A DNA stretch of 64,000 nucleotides from the NCBI GenBank assembly GCA_024734555.1, contig JANPWX010000161.1, positions 1,872,416 through 1,936,415 of the forward strand, written 5' to 3'. The position numbers were made by a program, and so were the translations under genes. The DNA is from Trochalopteron elliotii. Taxonomy: Eukaryota; Chordata; Aves; Passeriformes; Leiothrichidae. How positions within the stretch are numbered: the first letter of the stretch is position 1; each line of letters starts with the position of its first letter. Below the pieces are notes generated by a model that saw only the letters and a program-made list of their open reading frames with translations, ran no database searches and was not told where the DNA came from. Below, in pieces: positions 1 to 12,990 of the stretch.

Positions 1-3000
1 AACACCTTACTTACTGTGCTCTCATTGATGGCCCTCAACAGAGAAGGTCATTTGTCATTACTTGAGAGAACTGTGTTCTTCCCTTATGACTATGTTCTCT
101 GACTAAACTAGCTTGTTTTTGCACAACAACAATTCTTATTTAAAACAATGTGACTTTACATGCATTTGGTATGACAGTGTTGTATTACGGAGACTCCTGA
201 GGCTGTGTGATTTAGCACTTTGCCCTGGGGTGCTGTTAAGCCAAGACACTGTCCCATCCTGCCTGTCCTTCCCAGAAGCCTTCCAGGGGTGATTACAGTG
301 CTCACTGCTCTTCATAGATATGGTCTGTGAGTGAGGTTTTCCCAGGATCCCAAACACACTGTCCCAGGGAGTTTGTGTGCAGGAGCTGCTCCCAGTAGAA
401 CAGGAATGCTCACCTCCAGGTCGAGACCTTGCACACGTGGAGGAGCCACTTGTCTCTCAGCAAAGCCCTCTTCACAATCTGCTTGGAAAATCCCTCAGAA
501 TTTTCCCTGCTTGGCACTCTTTGGTGATTTTGTCTCTCTGCTTTTTTGATCAGCTGTATTTACAATGTGAACCACGGCAGGTGTTAATTATGCAGCACCA
601 GTTGTTTCCACTTAAGTTTAGGCTTTGATCACTGATTCAGCCTCTTCTCTGGTCTAACACAGCTTTCTTTACTCAGCATTGTTGTGCTGATCTCAAATCT
701 TGGAGTGTTAATGGCATGACTGGTGTTCAGCTCAGACCAACACCATCTGCAGCACAGGTTCTTGCAGACAGCCAGAGCTTCTCTGGTCCAAACTGTGTGT
801 AGATCCCTGTGGAAGTCTGCAGGGTCAGTGGAGGCTTTGTCTCTCCACCTGTTTCTTTGCAGGAAAGAAACTTTCCTTGTATTTTTGTAAACCCAGGCAT
901 GGGACAAAAGTGTGTGTGACTGTACCCACAACAGCAAGGAGGAATCCTGGCTTTTTCTGGAATGGAACAGGTGAGGTTTCTGGCTGCATCTGTGACAGCA
1001 CAGTCAGGATTTGCTTCATGGGCCATGAAGCACTGGCTTGGGGAGGCAGCACCTAGCCCTGCTTCTAGAAAGGACATTTTTGGGAAAAGGATCAAGCATA
1101 ACACAAGATGACTTGACTTATTGAACTAACTGGAAAGGCAATGAGATTTTTTCTCCTGTGAGCTGGAGCAAACTTTTTCTTTGGAAAAGAAAAAGTGTGG
1201 ATGCTGCTGGGGACAGTGGATAATCTGGGTCTTTTCACAGTGGGTGAACAGCTAAGGGTTCTTCTCACCAACCAGGGTTAGTTCTTCACATTTTCAAGAG
1301 TGGAACACATGGAACCATAGAATCATTTAGGCTGGAAAAGACTTTCAGACCATAAAATCCACCTGTTATCCTAGTACATAGGAGACATTAAAGAAGTTTC
1401 TTGCTGGCAGGTGTGTCAAATGTCTCTCAGTCTTATGGGAAGTGACAAAGTGAGAAGCAGATCAACTAGTGATTCAAAATGCTGCACACAACCCCTAAAA
1501 AAATCTGAAACCAAGTCTCATTTGTTTGTCTGTTTGTATGCATTCTGCTCATTTTTTGTGCTGATGACAGTAAGCCAAATAAGCAGACACTGGCAGTAAT
1601 AGAAACCTTAAATCAACACAAGAAGACAAAAGTGAATCCTTTGAACTCTATGAGATAACACCTGTGATGTCTTATCTCAGACATGTACTTGGTGATGAAA
1701 TGATGGGGCTGCTGTATCCTTTATGAATCAGATCCTATGCTGGGTTAAGTGTTTGTCTTTGCAGTGTGATCAGTACCACCTTTTCTATATAAAGAAATGA
1801 AACTGGTCTCTGGATTGCCAGTAAATGGGTGTGAAATTTGCCCTAAAGCAAACAGTGAAAGTAATTATTAGGAAAGCACATCTGTGCCCACATCAAGTTT
1901 TGTCTTGCCCCAAACGTTCTCCTGTGCCTTGGCTGGCCACCAGAGAACAGCGTGGACTAGCAGGCCCTGTGAAATGCAGAGGCAGGAGAAAGTGCAGGCC
2001 CAGGAATGGGAGTGTTCTTGTGCTTGTGAGCAGGTGGGGCTCGAAACCCCCTTGGGACAACAGGTGAGCAAGAGTACAGAGCTGTCACACTGAAAAGGTA
2101 ATGGTGCAAGAGGAAGAAGTGGGTGTTTGAGGAGGCAGTGGCTGTGTTTAGGTGTTTGCAGAGATTTGATTCATTGAGAGTGAGCTGACAGGAGAAACAC
2201 TCCTTTAGTCCTGCTTTCTGACTGTCCTGCATTCCTCAAGTCCTAAGAACAGCCAGTCCACAGACCCATACCAGCTTCACATCTCTCCTGAGCTCTCCTT
2301 CCCTGTGCTTGCCTGGGCTCTGTGCCCAGTGTCCTTGCTCCCCTGGGACAGCTCAGCCAACCCCACTGTTCTCTCCTGCCCTGGCCTGTGGAATTTCTAG
2401 TCCCCAGGCTCCTCCTTCCTGGTGCAGAGGGCACAGAGCCTCTCCCAGCACAGCATGTGGTGGGTGTTCTGCTCTGGGATGCTGAAACAGCTGCCAGAAA
2501 GTTCCCTCATGGCTTGGCATCTCCATGGGGAGATGTGCCCACAGTCTCCACTCTGCTTGCTTGGCTTGCTGGCCCTTAACAGCTTTACTCATGTGCTTGG
2601 AGAACTGAGCCTTCAGCAGCCTTCCTCTTCCTCTTGGAGAATGAAGCCTTCAACTGCCTTCCTCTTCCACTTGGAAAATGCACAAAAAACCTCCCCAATC
2701 CTCCCTGGCCTTAGGGCACATAAGGCTGCAGAGGATGATGAATCCTTCTGCTACTCTCTCACCACTGTCCTTTTCCGGCCTGGCACCAACTCCTCCCAGT
2801 CCTCAGCGAGCGTGTTGCTCAATGTGCTTATTTTGGATTATCCCATAACTGGAAGCAAGTGTCTCTGGGGCTGGTCTGGATCCCTTGGAAAACAGGAAGC
2901 AACTGCCAGCTCAGAGAACAGCTCTGAAGTTAGAGATGTTGCTGAGAAAAGTCTATCGAGGCAAACCTTCCCAACCAGTTACTGTAGGAGGCCGCTTGAT

Positions 3001-5844
3001 TCCCTGTCATATTTCCCCATTTTGACTGTTGAATAAGGAAACTCAATCCCTGTGCTTTCTGCTGCCTGCGCTGGACAGTGCTGGCTCTACAGCAGCAGCC
3101 GCCAGCTGCACTTTGCCAAGCACCCTTCAGCTTTCTCCTTCTCTCTCACTGGTGAAGCTGACAGGCCATAGCCGTGACTCACGCTGCCTGAGGAAATGTA
3201 AGTGGTGTCTGAAAAACCACAGGCTTATTATCCATTATTACTGATAACCATATGTGGTAGAAAATGAGGTGATTTTCACGTGGCTGTGAATGGACTTTTA
3301 ATGTTTCCCATCATTTCTTGTGTGAGGCGGTGTGGCCTCCATCCCCTTCTGCTCTGCGTCACCTTCGGTAGCTCCTTCTGAGCTGGGAGCTCCTTCCCCA
3401 GGGGTGGCCATGGCTCTCACATCAGCTTTGTCACCCTTAATGTGAGTGAGGAGAGATGGGAAAGAGGAGAGGGAAGGGAGGGAGTACACAATGGCCACCT
3501 ATGCAGCTTGTGCAGCAGCGTGTGTTACACAAACCCACAGCAGTGGGAGAGGCTGCCCTGACACCAAAGGGTCAGGAATGGCCCAGATGATGGCTGTGTC
3601 CTGTTAAATGACCTCATGGGAAGGGAGGACAGACCACAAGGTCCTCTTCCATTGACAGTAAGCACAGGAAAAAGAATGTCCTGTGCCTCTGTAGTCAGGG
3701 ATTGTCTCCAGAAACTGCCTGGTCCAGCCTTGCACTTCCACACCCCCAGCTTCAAGGGATGACCTAAACCCTGGATGCACTGACCTGGCTGAACAGAGCC
3801 TTAAGATGTGACTCTAGCACCATCTGTGAGCTCCTTCAAGCTCCTTAACCACCCCAGCAACAAAAATTAGTGTATCTTGTATCAAAGAGACTTCTAACCT
3901 TGCAGAAGAAAGGGGTCTCTGGATACAAACAAAAGCTGGAATGGTAACTTACTGATGAGGACAGTCAGTCCACCAAGTAACCCATGTCAGGAGCTGAATC
4001 GTTTCAGCCTTTATTTCAAGACAGGTGCATGCATGTGTGTAGATGTAGGTCATTCTAGTTGAGCCTGGAAGCTGAGCCTGAGTGGGATCAGAGTGTGAAA
4101 TGCCCTCTCCTGCTCTAAACAAGAAGAAAGGGTGCAGCCTTCTGAAGAACAAATCCATTTGTGTTCTCTGGGCTTCATCTTTCTTGCTGTGCTGTGCACC
4201 CCTGCACACACCACTGACATGGCCTGCCCTGTGTTAGCACATGTTGGGAGACACCAGCCCTGCATACCCTCGTGGAGAGCTGAAACAAAAGCTGAACTGT
4301 AAAAAAAAGGAAGGACGTGAAAATTTCATACAGTTTTCCTAGCACTGGAAATGTCTGCTCAAACACTGAATGTATAATCCACCAGTCACTTCCAACCTCC
4401 TCCTCCCCCAGCCCCCATCTCCAAGGGACACTATAAGCCCAAATGTTGCAAAGGAAAAATTTATTATTTTTTAGGAAGATAAACACATTCTCACTTCTGC
4501 TGGGGAGTGTGATAATCCCCAGCCTCGGGGCAGGGTGCAGCTGCCTTCAGTCCCTGTGGTGGTTAGCGTGGCCAGAGTTAAAAGCCCAAAATATCCCTTA
4601 ATGATGAGCATCGTGTGGGTGCAAGTCAGCCACAGCTTCTCAGTTGAGAGGAGAAAAGCTGCTTCTTGGCATTACATACATGAGTGAGCTGCTTCAGCCA
4701 GTTTCCCCTGAGGCTCTGGCCTGGCCCAGGCAGGGAAGTTCATTAGCCTAAAGCCCAGGAAACTCTCCAGGGCCTGGAGGATGTCCTTAGTTGCCTGTAG
4801 CACCTGAGTCTGCAGGAGTGCTCAGCCATGAGCGGGTCAGTCCAGGCCTGGGTGCCTGCAAAGCAGGAGCAGTCCAGAGCATTGGGAGCATTTTCAAAGA
4901 GGAGTTCAGTGCTGACAACCTGGTCTGGACCCTTCCCTGTGTTTCTATGAAATCTGATGTAACATTCTCATGCCTATCATTTAAATACATAAATACTTTC
5001 AACAAAAGACTTTGGCAGCAGTGACTCACTGAAATGTTGATGGAGTTAATTGGGAGACACATAGTCAACTTGCCCTTAAAATCTGCCTCACTTCAGCCAG
5101 AAATCCCCCAGCTGCTGGCTGTGCTGAGGTCAGGGGCTGCCTGCAGCATGGGCAGGACTTGTCTCCACTAGCTCCAAGCTGCAAGGAGAGCAGGGATGAG
5201 CAGCCCAGGGTCACTGAGAGCAGTCTGACTTCAGCAGGAGCCAGGCAGGTGTGCCCAGATGCCTCGTGGAGGAGTGCCTCTGGTGCATACCTGTAGGACA
5301 AAGTCAAGGGCAGTCATGAGAACCATCTGAGTCCTCCCTGAGGAAAGGATGCACAGATCTGCAGCTTCTACTTGGTCCAGTAGAGAGAAGTCACCAAATC
5401 TAGAAGTCTTCAAGTTTGCCCAACTTTTTATGTGCCTGGATTACTTTTGAGTCAAGCCAGTGGGTGTGTGCTTGAAGGAGATTTTCCTCTGAGACTTTAC
5501 AACTCAAGATATAAATGTCACAGCAGATATCCCTTGGGGTCAGACTTCAGTAGTCTGCAGACAGCTGGAGCAGCCAGTGGAGCTGTGCTCTCAAAGGCTG
5601 CTCCCCAAAACTCCACAGTCAGTGCAGGGCCTGTGCTCCTGCTGTCCAGTGCAGTCCTGCCAGATCATTTCCAAATGCCACCTTCTCTCACAGCCTTTAC
5701 TTCTCAGACAGCCTTTATCTGGCTCACTCCAAAGGCATTCTCCTGCTGCCTCTTTCCTGTTTTCCCTCTTACGGGGCAGACTTGTGCTCCTCCTGCTCCG
5801 TGTGCCTTCAAGACACTTGAGGTAACTTCCTGACTCACCAGACT
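1..5844. other. Intergenic region left of TNFSF4, no gene recognised
   Basis: No exon or protein family could be recognised in this stretch on either strand. The open frames are short and low in complexity; the longest, at 2422-3036 on the plus strand, has 204 codons and no recognisable domain. A short CR1 tail relic lies at 1311-1376. In mammals TNFSF18 lies on this side of TNFSF4, but no TNFSF18-like TNF-homology exon was seen here. Confidence 0.6.
1311..1376 (-). mobile_element. CR1 LINE 3' tail relic
   Basis: The plus strand reads as the reverse complement of the typical avian CR1 end: a 'cata-gaatcattt-aggctggaaaagac' type sequence. This places the element sense on the minus strand. Only the last few tens of bases remain and the copy is diverged. 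Confidence 0.6.
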
Positions 5845-5850
5845 TTTATT
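5845..5850 (-). terminator. TNFSF4: Polyadenylation signal of TNFSF4
   Basis: AATAAA on the minus strand (TTTATT on plus), 387 bases downstream of the TNFSF4 stop codon. It is the first canonical signal I saw after the stop, giving a 3' UTR of about 0.4 kb. The transcript end itself is inferred. Confidence 0.6.
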
Positions 5851-6236
5851 TGAGAAAAAATACAACACATTTCTACTATATACAGATACTGTCAAGTAAA
5901 AAGAGAAACCCATGGTTTCTCTGAATATGAGCTAAGCTTGGGTGACTTTCTTTGGCTTTCGTTTCTATTCTTCTCAAGAGCTCCACGCATCCCTTTCCCC
6001 AGTGTTGGAAAGATCCATCCTGGGTAGCAAATCAGCTGCACAGAGCTCTAAAGAGGCAAACCCTGCATGCACTACATAAAGCCTGTCTGCACTGTGGTTT
6101 GTCTGCACTCCCACTGAGGCTCTCCCCAGCCCCAGGGAGCGATTCTAGAGCAGTCTGCCTCTACAAGTACAAAACCTACAGGTTGGTGGGGAAGGCTGTG
6201 CTTTCCACGCTGCTTTTCACACGCCAGCTCCTCCAG

Positions 6237-6586
6237 CTAGCACTGGTTGTCACTCATCAACAACACCAGGCTGAAGGACAGATCCGAGATGGTGGCGTTG
6301 GAGTTGGTGCACAGGGTGATGCTGTCCTGCTGGAACAAGTAGAGCGCCGCGGTGAAGTTCACTGCGGTGTCATTGCTCTGCACAGTCTGCTCCCACAGGG
6401 CACTGCTGCTCATCTCGTGTGTCTTCCACAGGGTCAGCTTCAGCCAGTGCTCCTCTTCCAGGTAGATGCAACTCTTCAGGGATGCCAGGTAGAGGCCGTC
6501 ACAGGGGATCAGGATGGAGCCGTTTCTGATCTGGATGGGGCCCCGCTCGGCAGTGAGATTCATGGCTGCTCCTTTGATGCTCCTGC
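6237..6586 (-). CDS. TNFSF4: TNFSF4 coding exon 3 (TNF-homology domain)
   Basis: The acceptor is TTCCATTCCAG followed by GC-AGG-AGC. The two leading bases complete a glycine codon begun in exon 2. The exon encodes the last 115 residues and the stop, including the CDGLYLASLK strand and a C-terminal Asn-Gln-Cys. A second AG four bases further on is possible, but it does not fit the exon 2 phase. Confidence 0.92.
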
Positions 6587-9500
6587 CTGGAATGGAAGGA
6601 AGCAAAGATGATCCCGTGAGGGCAAAGGGCTTCTAGGGAATGGGTTATTTACACCACCCGACTGCAGGGAAGATTGAAAAACATAAAAAAGGGGAGAGTA
6701 AACTACAGAACAGGGCAGAACAGAGCTAGAATATCTTCTACTCTAGCCAGACATCATCTACCATGAGAATTTACAGATTCCCACTGTTGACTAAGCTGTG
6801 TCTTTTGGCACATGGATTACTCATCCAAATTTTTATTTCTGCACTGTTTGCTTACTCCGTGTCTTACAATACAGAAAAATACAGTAAGTAAAGCATGACT
6901 GTGAGTGTAGAAAGCAGAGGTTCATAAAAAGAACAGGAAAATTAAGACAGTAAATAAGATGAGGAAAAAGCATCCACAGCTGTCAGACAAAAAGTGCTTT
7001 CTGTGGAGATGCTGGTAACATAAGCCCTCATCTTAGGGTTTGTTTTTCTGTTTTTTTTCCAGAAGACAAGATGAAAGAGCAGCAAAGAGACAGAAGCAGA
7101 AGGAACTAATTAATAGAGAGCAGAATAAGGAGAAATTAAACCAGAACTTGGCATGAAAGGTTTTCTCATGGAATGAAGAGTAACAGTTCCCAGGGCCAGG
7201 CTGGCCATGTTTCTCTGCTGTTCCCCTGGGTTTTCAGCTCACCAGCTGTAACCCCTGGGAGCAGGGCACCCAGAAGTTCTCCAGGCAGGGACCACAGCCC
7301 CTCTGGGTCGGGGCCAAATTTCTCAAGCTTTTCCTCTGAAGGACATAAATTTATATTAGATTAGACTTCCTGCTGCCTCACACTTTTAACTGAAAGTAAA
7401 ACTATCAACAATATTTTCAGTATTATTTAAAAACATTTAGTAATTGGTTTTATCTTTGAGGTGTGACATGGGACAAACATCCATTGTAGCTGGCACGCAG
7501 AGCAGCACATCTGGTATGATGTGTTCTCTCACCCACTCCTCACGAGGAAATCATTTACATTTTTCATAAATCAGGAAACCATTGACTTGTTTCAGAAAAA
7601 ACCAAGAGCGTGCTATGTGCATTTAATATATTCTCGAAAATGCCTTTCTTGTTCATTCACAGAGTGAAAGATTGTTTTAAGAGATAGACGAGGGCTGCAG
7701 AAATGCACACAGATTTTCAGGTTTTTTGTTCTGCTCTGGGAAAACCCAATTGTTTTATTTTGGCCCCTGTCCCCTGACAGCTCTCGTGGCACCTTCCTCC
7801 ATCAGAAGAAACAGCCATCACTGTGGCACCAAGCACATAGAGCCGTTTAGGTATTTTAGGGGCCACAGGATGCCATGGAGGTTCCTGGGGACTGTGGCAG
7901 GGTGGGGAGCCCTCCTGTTGTGCCGGGGGATGTGGCACAGTGGTGGCTGCTACACTGCAGGATCATAAGGGGCCAGGATCTCCCCCCATCCCAACACCCA
8001 CCTGAGTACCGGATGTGGGTCCACGGCACGTTGTTACTCTGGCTCTGGAAAACAAAGCAGATAAATCCTCGTTAAGGCACCGGGCTGGCACCTCACTGCT
8101 GCTGCTGTCACTTTCGTTTCCCAACCAGGATCGTTCATTCTCTGCAGGGGCAGAGCAGCTGCGTCTCCAAAAGCACAGCAGGCAGCCTCAGTGTCACAGC
8201 TGCTGCCGGCCAGCTCTGATCTGGACTTGACTTTATATCATTATTACAGGGTACTGTTTTAGCCAGCCCAGCGCTGAGCCCTCCAGAACACCCCAGGCAG
8301 TGTTGGTTTTGTTTAGAAAACCACGCTGGGTGTGTGCAATCGAGTCAGAGCAAAGAGCAAGGAAGAACTTCGGGGTGCAGAGCGTTTTCTGCACCATCTC
8401 CTCAAGCCTGGCTTACAGCACCTGGCAAACAGGCATCGTTGGCAGAGCAGGGAGCCAGGCATGCTGTCCCACCCTCCTGCAGGGCACCAAGAGGTGGGTC
8501 TGGCTTTATGGCTCCTTCTACTTCGGGTCAGGCTGTTACTGGATGTGTGTGTCTCTCAGAGGCTCTTAAGTGCACTGAGATGGGTTTAAAATTGACTGGA
8601 GCACCTCTCCTGTGAAGGCAGGCTGAGGGAGTTGGGGTTGTTCAGTCTGGAGGAAAAAAAAGCTTTAGGGAGAACTCAAAGCACCTTTGAGTACCTAAAG
8701 GGCTACAAGAGAGCTGGAGACAGACTTTTGACAGGGGCTTGGCGTGATAAGGGATGTGGGGAATGGTTTTAAAATTAGAGAGGGCAGGTCTAGATTAGAT
8801 ATTAAGAAGAAATTTTTCCTGATTTTGGCTGTGAGACACTGGTTGCCCAGAGAAGCTGTGGATGCCCCATCCCTGGAAGTGTCCAAGGCAGGTTGGGAAG
8901 GGGCTTGGAGCAGCCTGGTCTAGTGGAATGTGTCCCTCTCTGCTTATGGCAGACGGGTTGGAAAGAGATTATCTTCAAGGTCCCTTCCACGCTAAATCAT
9001 TCTGTGACTCCGTGATTCGTATTTTATGAATGTAAAGAGAAAGTGAAGGCAAAGTGTGTATCTTACTGGTCAGATATGCAAAACACCAAGCTTCTGCCCT
9101 GGATTTTTAAATCTGAACTTGGCATCTCAAACTTGTCTCTCGTCATAACCACAGGAGACCCAAATCTGCAGTCTCTACACAACCACAAGTCCTCAGCGTT
9201 TTGCCCGATCAAAGAGTGAAAGCTTGGGCTCAGCGCTCTGCCTTCTTCTCTTTGCTCGTGCCAAAGGCTTCCAAAGGGAAAAGGTGTGCTGCTGAGATGT
9301 GGGTTGGGCTGACTTTCATGGATTTGGGCTCGGGTGTCGCAGGGGCAGAGCAGCTCTGAGCACGGGGAATGTGCAGGGTGTGGGCACAGACTGTCTGTCT
9401 GCGGGTTCGGGGCAAAGGCGAGCGCCAGGGGAAGGCAGCAGCAGCTCGGAGCGCTCAGTGCCGGAGCTGAGGTGGGTGCTGGCGCTGGAAAAGGTCTGCT

Positions 9501-12500
9501 CTGGCACCCTCTAGTGCTGCCACGGCTGATGCTCCGCGCCTGCAAGGCTGGAGACGCCTTTATGTGTCAAAGCTGACAAACACAAGCTTTGGTCGCCCGT
9601 TGAGTGTGGTGGAACTGCCTCAATCGGCATCACCGTCCCTCTCCATTGCCTCAGCTTGAATCTCATGCTTGATTTTATTCCTGAGTGCACAATCATTTCT
9701 CTCCTGGCTCACACAGCCGGGATTTCCGGGTAGTTTCTCAACAAGAGCCAAGTGCTGAGCATCTGAGGTCAAACAGTGTCTACCACAATCTGTGCCATCT
9801 GGCCACTGATGGACAGGGCGTGTTCAACACTGGCAGCCTGGGTGACAAACTTGTTGCACTTATAAAAATATCAACCCCATTGTCACTAGTGCAAATTAGC
9901 TGTTTTATGTATCTCTTGCAGTTATTGCATGATCTCAAAACACTTTGCAGGTACCTACTGGTAAATCCTGCTGAGGACACAAGGTATTGGAGGTACTGGA
10001 AGGACTCTGGGAGCTCATAGCAAAGTTGCTGAGCTCTCTTTCTCTGCTCTGCCTTTGTATGGCATGTGGGAAAGTGTGCCAGGAGGGCTGAGGACACAGA
10101 GGTGTTTCTTACTGACAGCTTCAGATTTTCCCATGCCATTTACACACAGACCCTTCCTTTCTGCCCATTCTGGATCCCTGAACAGGAGACTTGCTCCTGG
10201 CTGGGACACTGTGTCCAGGGCTGTGCCACATAGCAGAAGCTTCAGGAATAAGTTTGGACCTCACAAAGTGCAAACCTTCAGGGGGCTGATTGAGGGGACT
10301 GCCTGTGTCACATGTGGAGGTGTCCCAAAGATGGCAGGTGACCACTCTCTGGAAGTGGGTTGTACCTTCTCGCCAGGATCATGGATTTTACCTCCCAAGC
10401 AAGAGGAAAGGTGTGGCAAAAGAAGGTAATTCCTGCAGAGGTGGGAATTGCAGATGCAAAAGCAGACTGTCACTGACATTTTTTTTGACTTCCTCATTTG
10501 GAAATCTCAGCTGAGGTTTGTTCTCCAAGTGGTATCATGACAGAAACGTGATCACTGTCCCTTTTTGTTAAGCACAGCTGGGCTGCAAATGCTGACTTTA
10601 CTGAGTCATTATTTATGCTCTGTTTTTACAGAACAGTCCAAGAGGTTTTTTTTAAAAGCCATGCTTCCATGAGGACAATGGAAAGGAATCAAATATGGTC
10701 TCTCTGTGAAAAAACACGGATATTACTCTCTTGCAAATAGAGTTAGCATGGCACTCTGCACTTTGGAGAACAGGAGATAGGGAGAGCCCCTCATTCACTC
10801 CCATGCACCAGCAGTCCCAAGCCTCCACTCTCACGCTGCTGTGCCCCTACTTCCATAAAGTATCCCTAAACTGCCCCAACAGTCAAGTCAGATTTGTACT
10901 GCCACCCCTTCAGGAGACATTTCTATGGTCAGTTCATGATTACCCAGCTGAGGCCTGTGATTGCACTGCAATGAAATCTCCCCATGTACCACTCCTGCAC
11001 AGAATAGTGCACTCCAAACAGGACACCAGGATGATCTGTTAAAATAATAGAAATAATAGTCCTAACCCTGTAGTTAGCAAGTGTTTAAAACTGAAAAGGT
11101 CCTTTGGTGATTCTCAGGACCTGGACTTCTCATCTGTTGCCATTGCTGCTCCTTGAGCACCCTGTTTCGGCTGTTTCTGTTGAGGAAGGGAAACTCCAGA
11201 CATGGACTGAGTCCCCTCACCTGCTGCTGCTCTCTTGGGTTTGTAAGACTCACAGACAGCAATGCCAGGCCCTGCTATATTCCTCTGGAAGAGGAAAATT
11301 TTTACAGAAGAGCCAGATGCTGAGAGATGAGGCTTCACAGCCAGAGTGTGACCTGGGAGAGGTTTCTGCACCTTGAGCACTGTGATTACTTGCCCTCCTC
11401 TGCTGGCTTACAGTGCAACTTCTCTCTCCCAAAGTAGTGGAAGGAGAAGAGGACTGACCTGGATGACAGGTGTTAACTTTCAGTGTTATCAGGATCATTA
11501 TTCTGCAGCTTAATAACCACTGTGAGCCTCAGGTCAGGGAAAGCTGTGCAGAGCACAAGGGTTTGCATTAAAGAGCAGAGGAGCATGAGGCCATGGTTAC
11601 TTGCCTGGCTTGCTTTCGTGACAAGGCTAGGTGGGAGGAAAGAATGAACTCGGGTGAAATGAAGCACAACAAGCTTTAAAGTGGTGCAAAGCTCCTGGAG
11701 AAGGAGTGGGAGGAGAAATCGCTGCTGCACGAGCAGTACTGAAGTAGCAGTGAAAGGTTGTTGACAATCCAGCAGCCTGCAAGCACGTGAGAGAGGCAAA
11801 CATGTATTTGCTGCAGCTTGTGCTGGAGCACTGTGAGCTCCAAGCATCTGTTATTTGTCCTGCTTGCTCTGGTGTTATGGGCACACAAAACTCTCTCTGG
11901 ACACAGCAGACTTTCTCACACTCACAGAAGGAGGTGACTGCTCCTGACCCCGCTTTGTGGGCAGGCTGAAGCACCCAAAGGGGTCAGGGGGTCTTGCTAG
12001 GGCTGTCACAAGGGTAATTTGCTTTCTCACACATCTGCCTGCCATTTAATGCACTTTAAAAGTTCGGGAGGTGTTTATGAGCAAAAAGGGTGTCATTCAC
12101 GCACACGATCTTATTCAATTAAATGGAAATACGCACAAGTCACTGCAGGGAGGGGGAAGGGTGGGAGGGAGTCAGACCTCCCTCCCCCAAGGGTCAGTGC
12201 AAAGAGCATTCTTGGAACAGTCACTCTGCTGGAAACTTGGGCCCAAACTCTGCGATGAGTAACTGAATGTTACTTTGAGGACAGGCAATTTAAAAAAAAA
12301 TTAAATAATAATAATAATAAAAAATTAAATTAAATTAGTAATTATATAAGTATATATAAATTAAAATAAGTAATAATAAAATTAAATAAGTAATAATAAA
12401 AAAATACTATCATACAGAAGGGATTAAAAACTTGAATAGGGATAGGGATAAACTTAAAAGCTTTTTGCTTTTCTTAAAAAAAAAAAAAAGAAAATAAGGC

Positions 12501-12750
12501 CCATACAAAGCTTTACAGGCCAGCAGACAGAGGGTTGAACATGAGCTCTTACCGCTGAGGGCTGCAGAAAATCTATACCCAGGTATATCAGGCAGGCAAG
12601 CAGTAAAATCCACTGAGCAACTGCAGACACGAGGTGCAGCGTGTTCCCAACCTGTCCTCCTGGCCAGGGCTTGCATTCATCCTCCTCAGGTTCCCTTCCA
12701 CAATGCATCTTCTCTCCAGGCTTTGGCTGTGCCTCTGGCTTTCCTTCCAT
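6237..12750 (-). CDS. TNFSF4: TNFSF4 (OX40 ligand / CD252), three coding exons
   Basis: Spliced coding exons at 12750-12553, 8044-8002 and 6586-6237 (minus strand) join in frame to a predicted 196-residue type II membrane protein; human OX40L has 183. Residues 1-36 form a short acidic cytoplasmic tail and about 37-62 a hydrophobic membrane anchor. The rest is the extracellular TNF-homology domain. The strand segment NGS-ILIPCDGLYLASLK (about 102-118) aligns with the human OX40L segment around NCDGFYLISLKG, which separates it from other TNF ligands. Five N-glycosylation sequons are visible (N90, N102, N152, N157, N177). The last residue is cysteine. The family forms trimers that bind OX40 (TNFRSF4) on activated T cells. 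All introns are GT/AG, and the phases (0, then 1) agree. Human synteny, with TNFSF4 near PRDX6, supports the call. Confidence 0.92.
6587..8001 (-). other. TNFSF4 intron 2
   Basis: The intron runs from donor GTGGGT after 8002 to the acceptor at 6588-6587. I see no gene or clear repeat inside it. Confidence 0.8.
8002..8044 (-). CDS. TNFSF4: TNFSF4 coding exon 2 (43-nt micro-exon)
   Basis: Acceptor TTTGTTTTCCAG and donor GTGGGT enclose 43 bases reading S-Q-S-N-N-V-P-W-T-H-I-R-Y-S plus one base of the next codon. It is too short for an ORF scan. I identified it because it bridges exon 1 (phase 0) to exon 3 (phase 1) in frame, and because mammalian TNFSF4 also has a tiny second exon linking the membrane anchor to the receptor-binding domain. 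Confidence 0.85.
8585..9018 (+). mobile_element. CR1 LINE 3' fragment in TNFSF4 intron 1
   Basis: This is the 3'-terminal part of a CR1 element in sense orientation. It carries the familiar run of 'ggctgagggagttggggttgttcag', 'ggcttggagcagcctggtctag', then 'cccttccacgctaaatcattctgtga'. It is 5'-truncated, as is usual for CR1, and lies opposite to TNFSF4 transcription. Confidence 0.9.
9019..12552 (-). other. TNFSF4 intron 1, remaining part
   Basis: This is intron sequence between the CR1 fragment and exon 1. Nothing gene-like was recognised. The end nearest exon 1 carries an AT-rich tract (12287-12413). Confidence 0.7.
12287..12413. repeat. AT-rich low-complexity tract (AATAAT-type)
   Basis: About 125 bases are almost entirely A and T, with repeated AAT/AATA units, inside TNFSF4 intron 1 about 140 bases from exon 1. 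Confidence 0.9.
12553..12750 (-). CDS. TNFSF4: TNFSF4 coding exon 1 (cytoplasmic tail and membrane anchor)
   Basis: The exon has 66 complete codons from ATG (12750-12748) to the donor GTAAGAG at 12552. It encodes an acidic N-terminal tail with P-E-E-D-E and a hydrophobic segment ending in L-L-L-A-C-L-I-Y-L-G-I, as expected for a type II membrane protein. The ATG is the first methionine of the frame and is followed by G. Confidence 0.85.
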
Positions 12751-12920
12751 CCCAGCCCTGCTGCCTGCAGCTGCTGGGGAAGGGCCAGGAGCTCACAGGA
12801 GCCTGCAGGGGCTGAAGAGCTCCCGTCCCAGGAGCAGAGATGAAGTGAAGAAAGTGCCTTCAGGAGATTGCTTTATGCACAGAGAAGCAGGCGGGGGAAC
12901 TTCTTTGTGACTAATCTAAA

Positions 12921-12990
12921 TTTCCCCTTCCTTCCTTCCTTTCTTTCTTTCTTTTCTTTCTCTCTTTTTTTTTTCTAATTTTTTTTTTCT
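12921..12990. repeat. Polypyrimidine tract (TTCC/TTTC)n
   Basis: About 70 bases of C and T, starting as CCTT repeats and degrading to TTTC and poly-T. It lies 170 bases upstream of the TNFSF4 start codon. Confidence 0.9.

Noticed and set aside
1..5844. TNFSF18 next to TNFSF4
   Set aside because: Expected from mammalian order, but no TNF-homology exon could be read here; it may lie outside the window.
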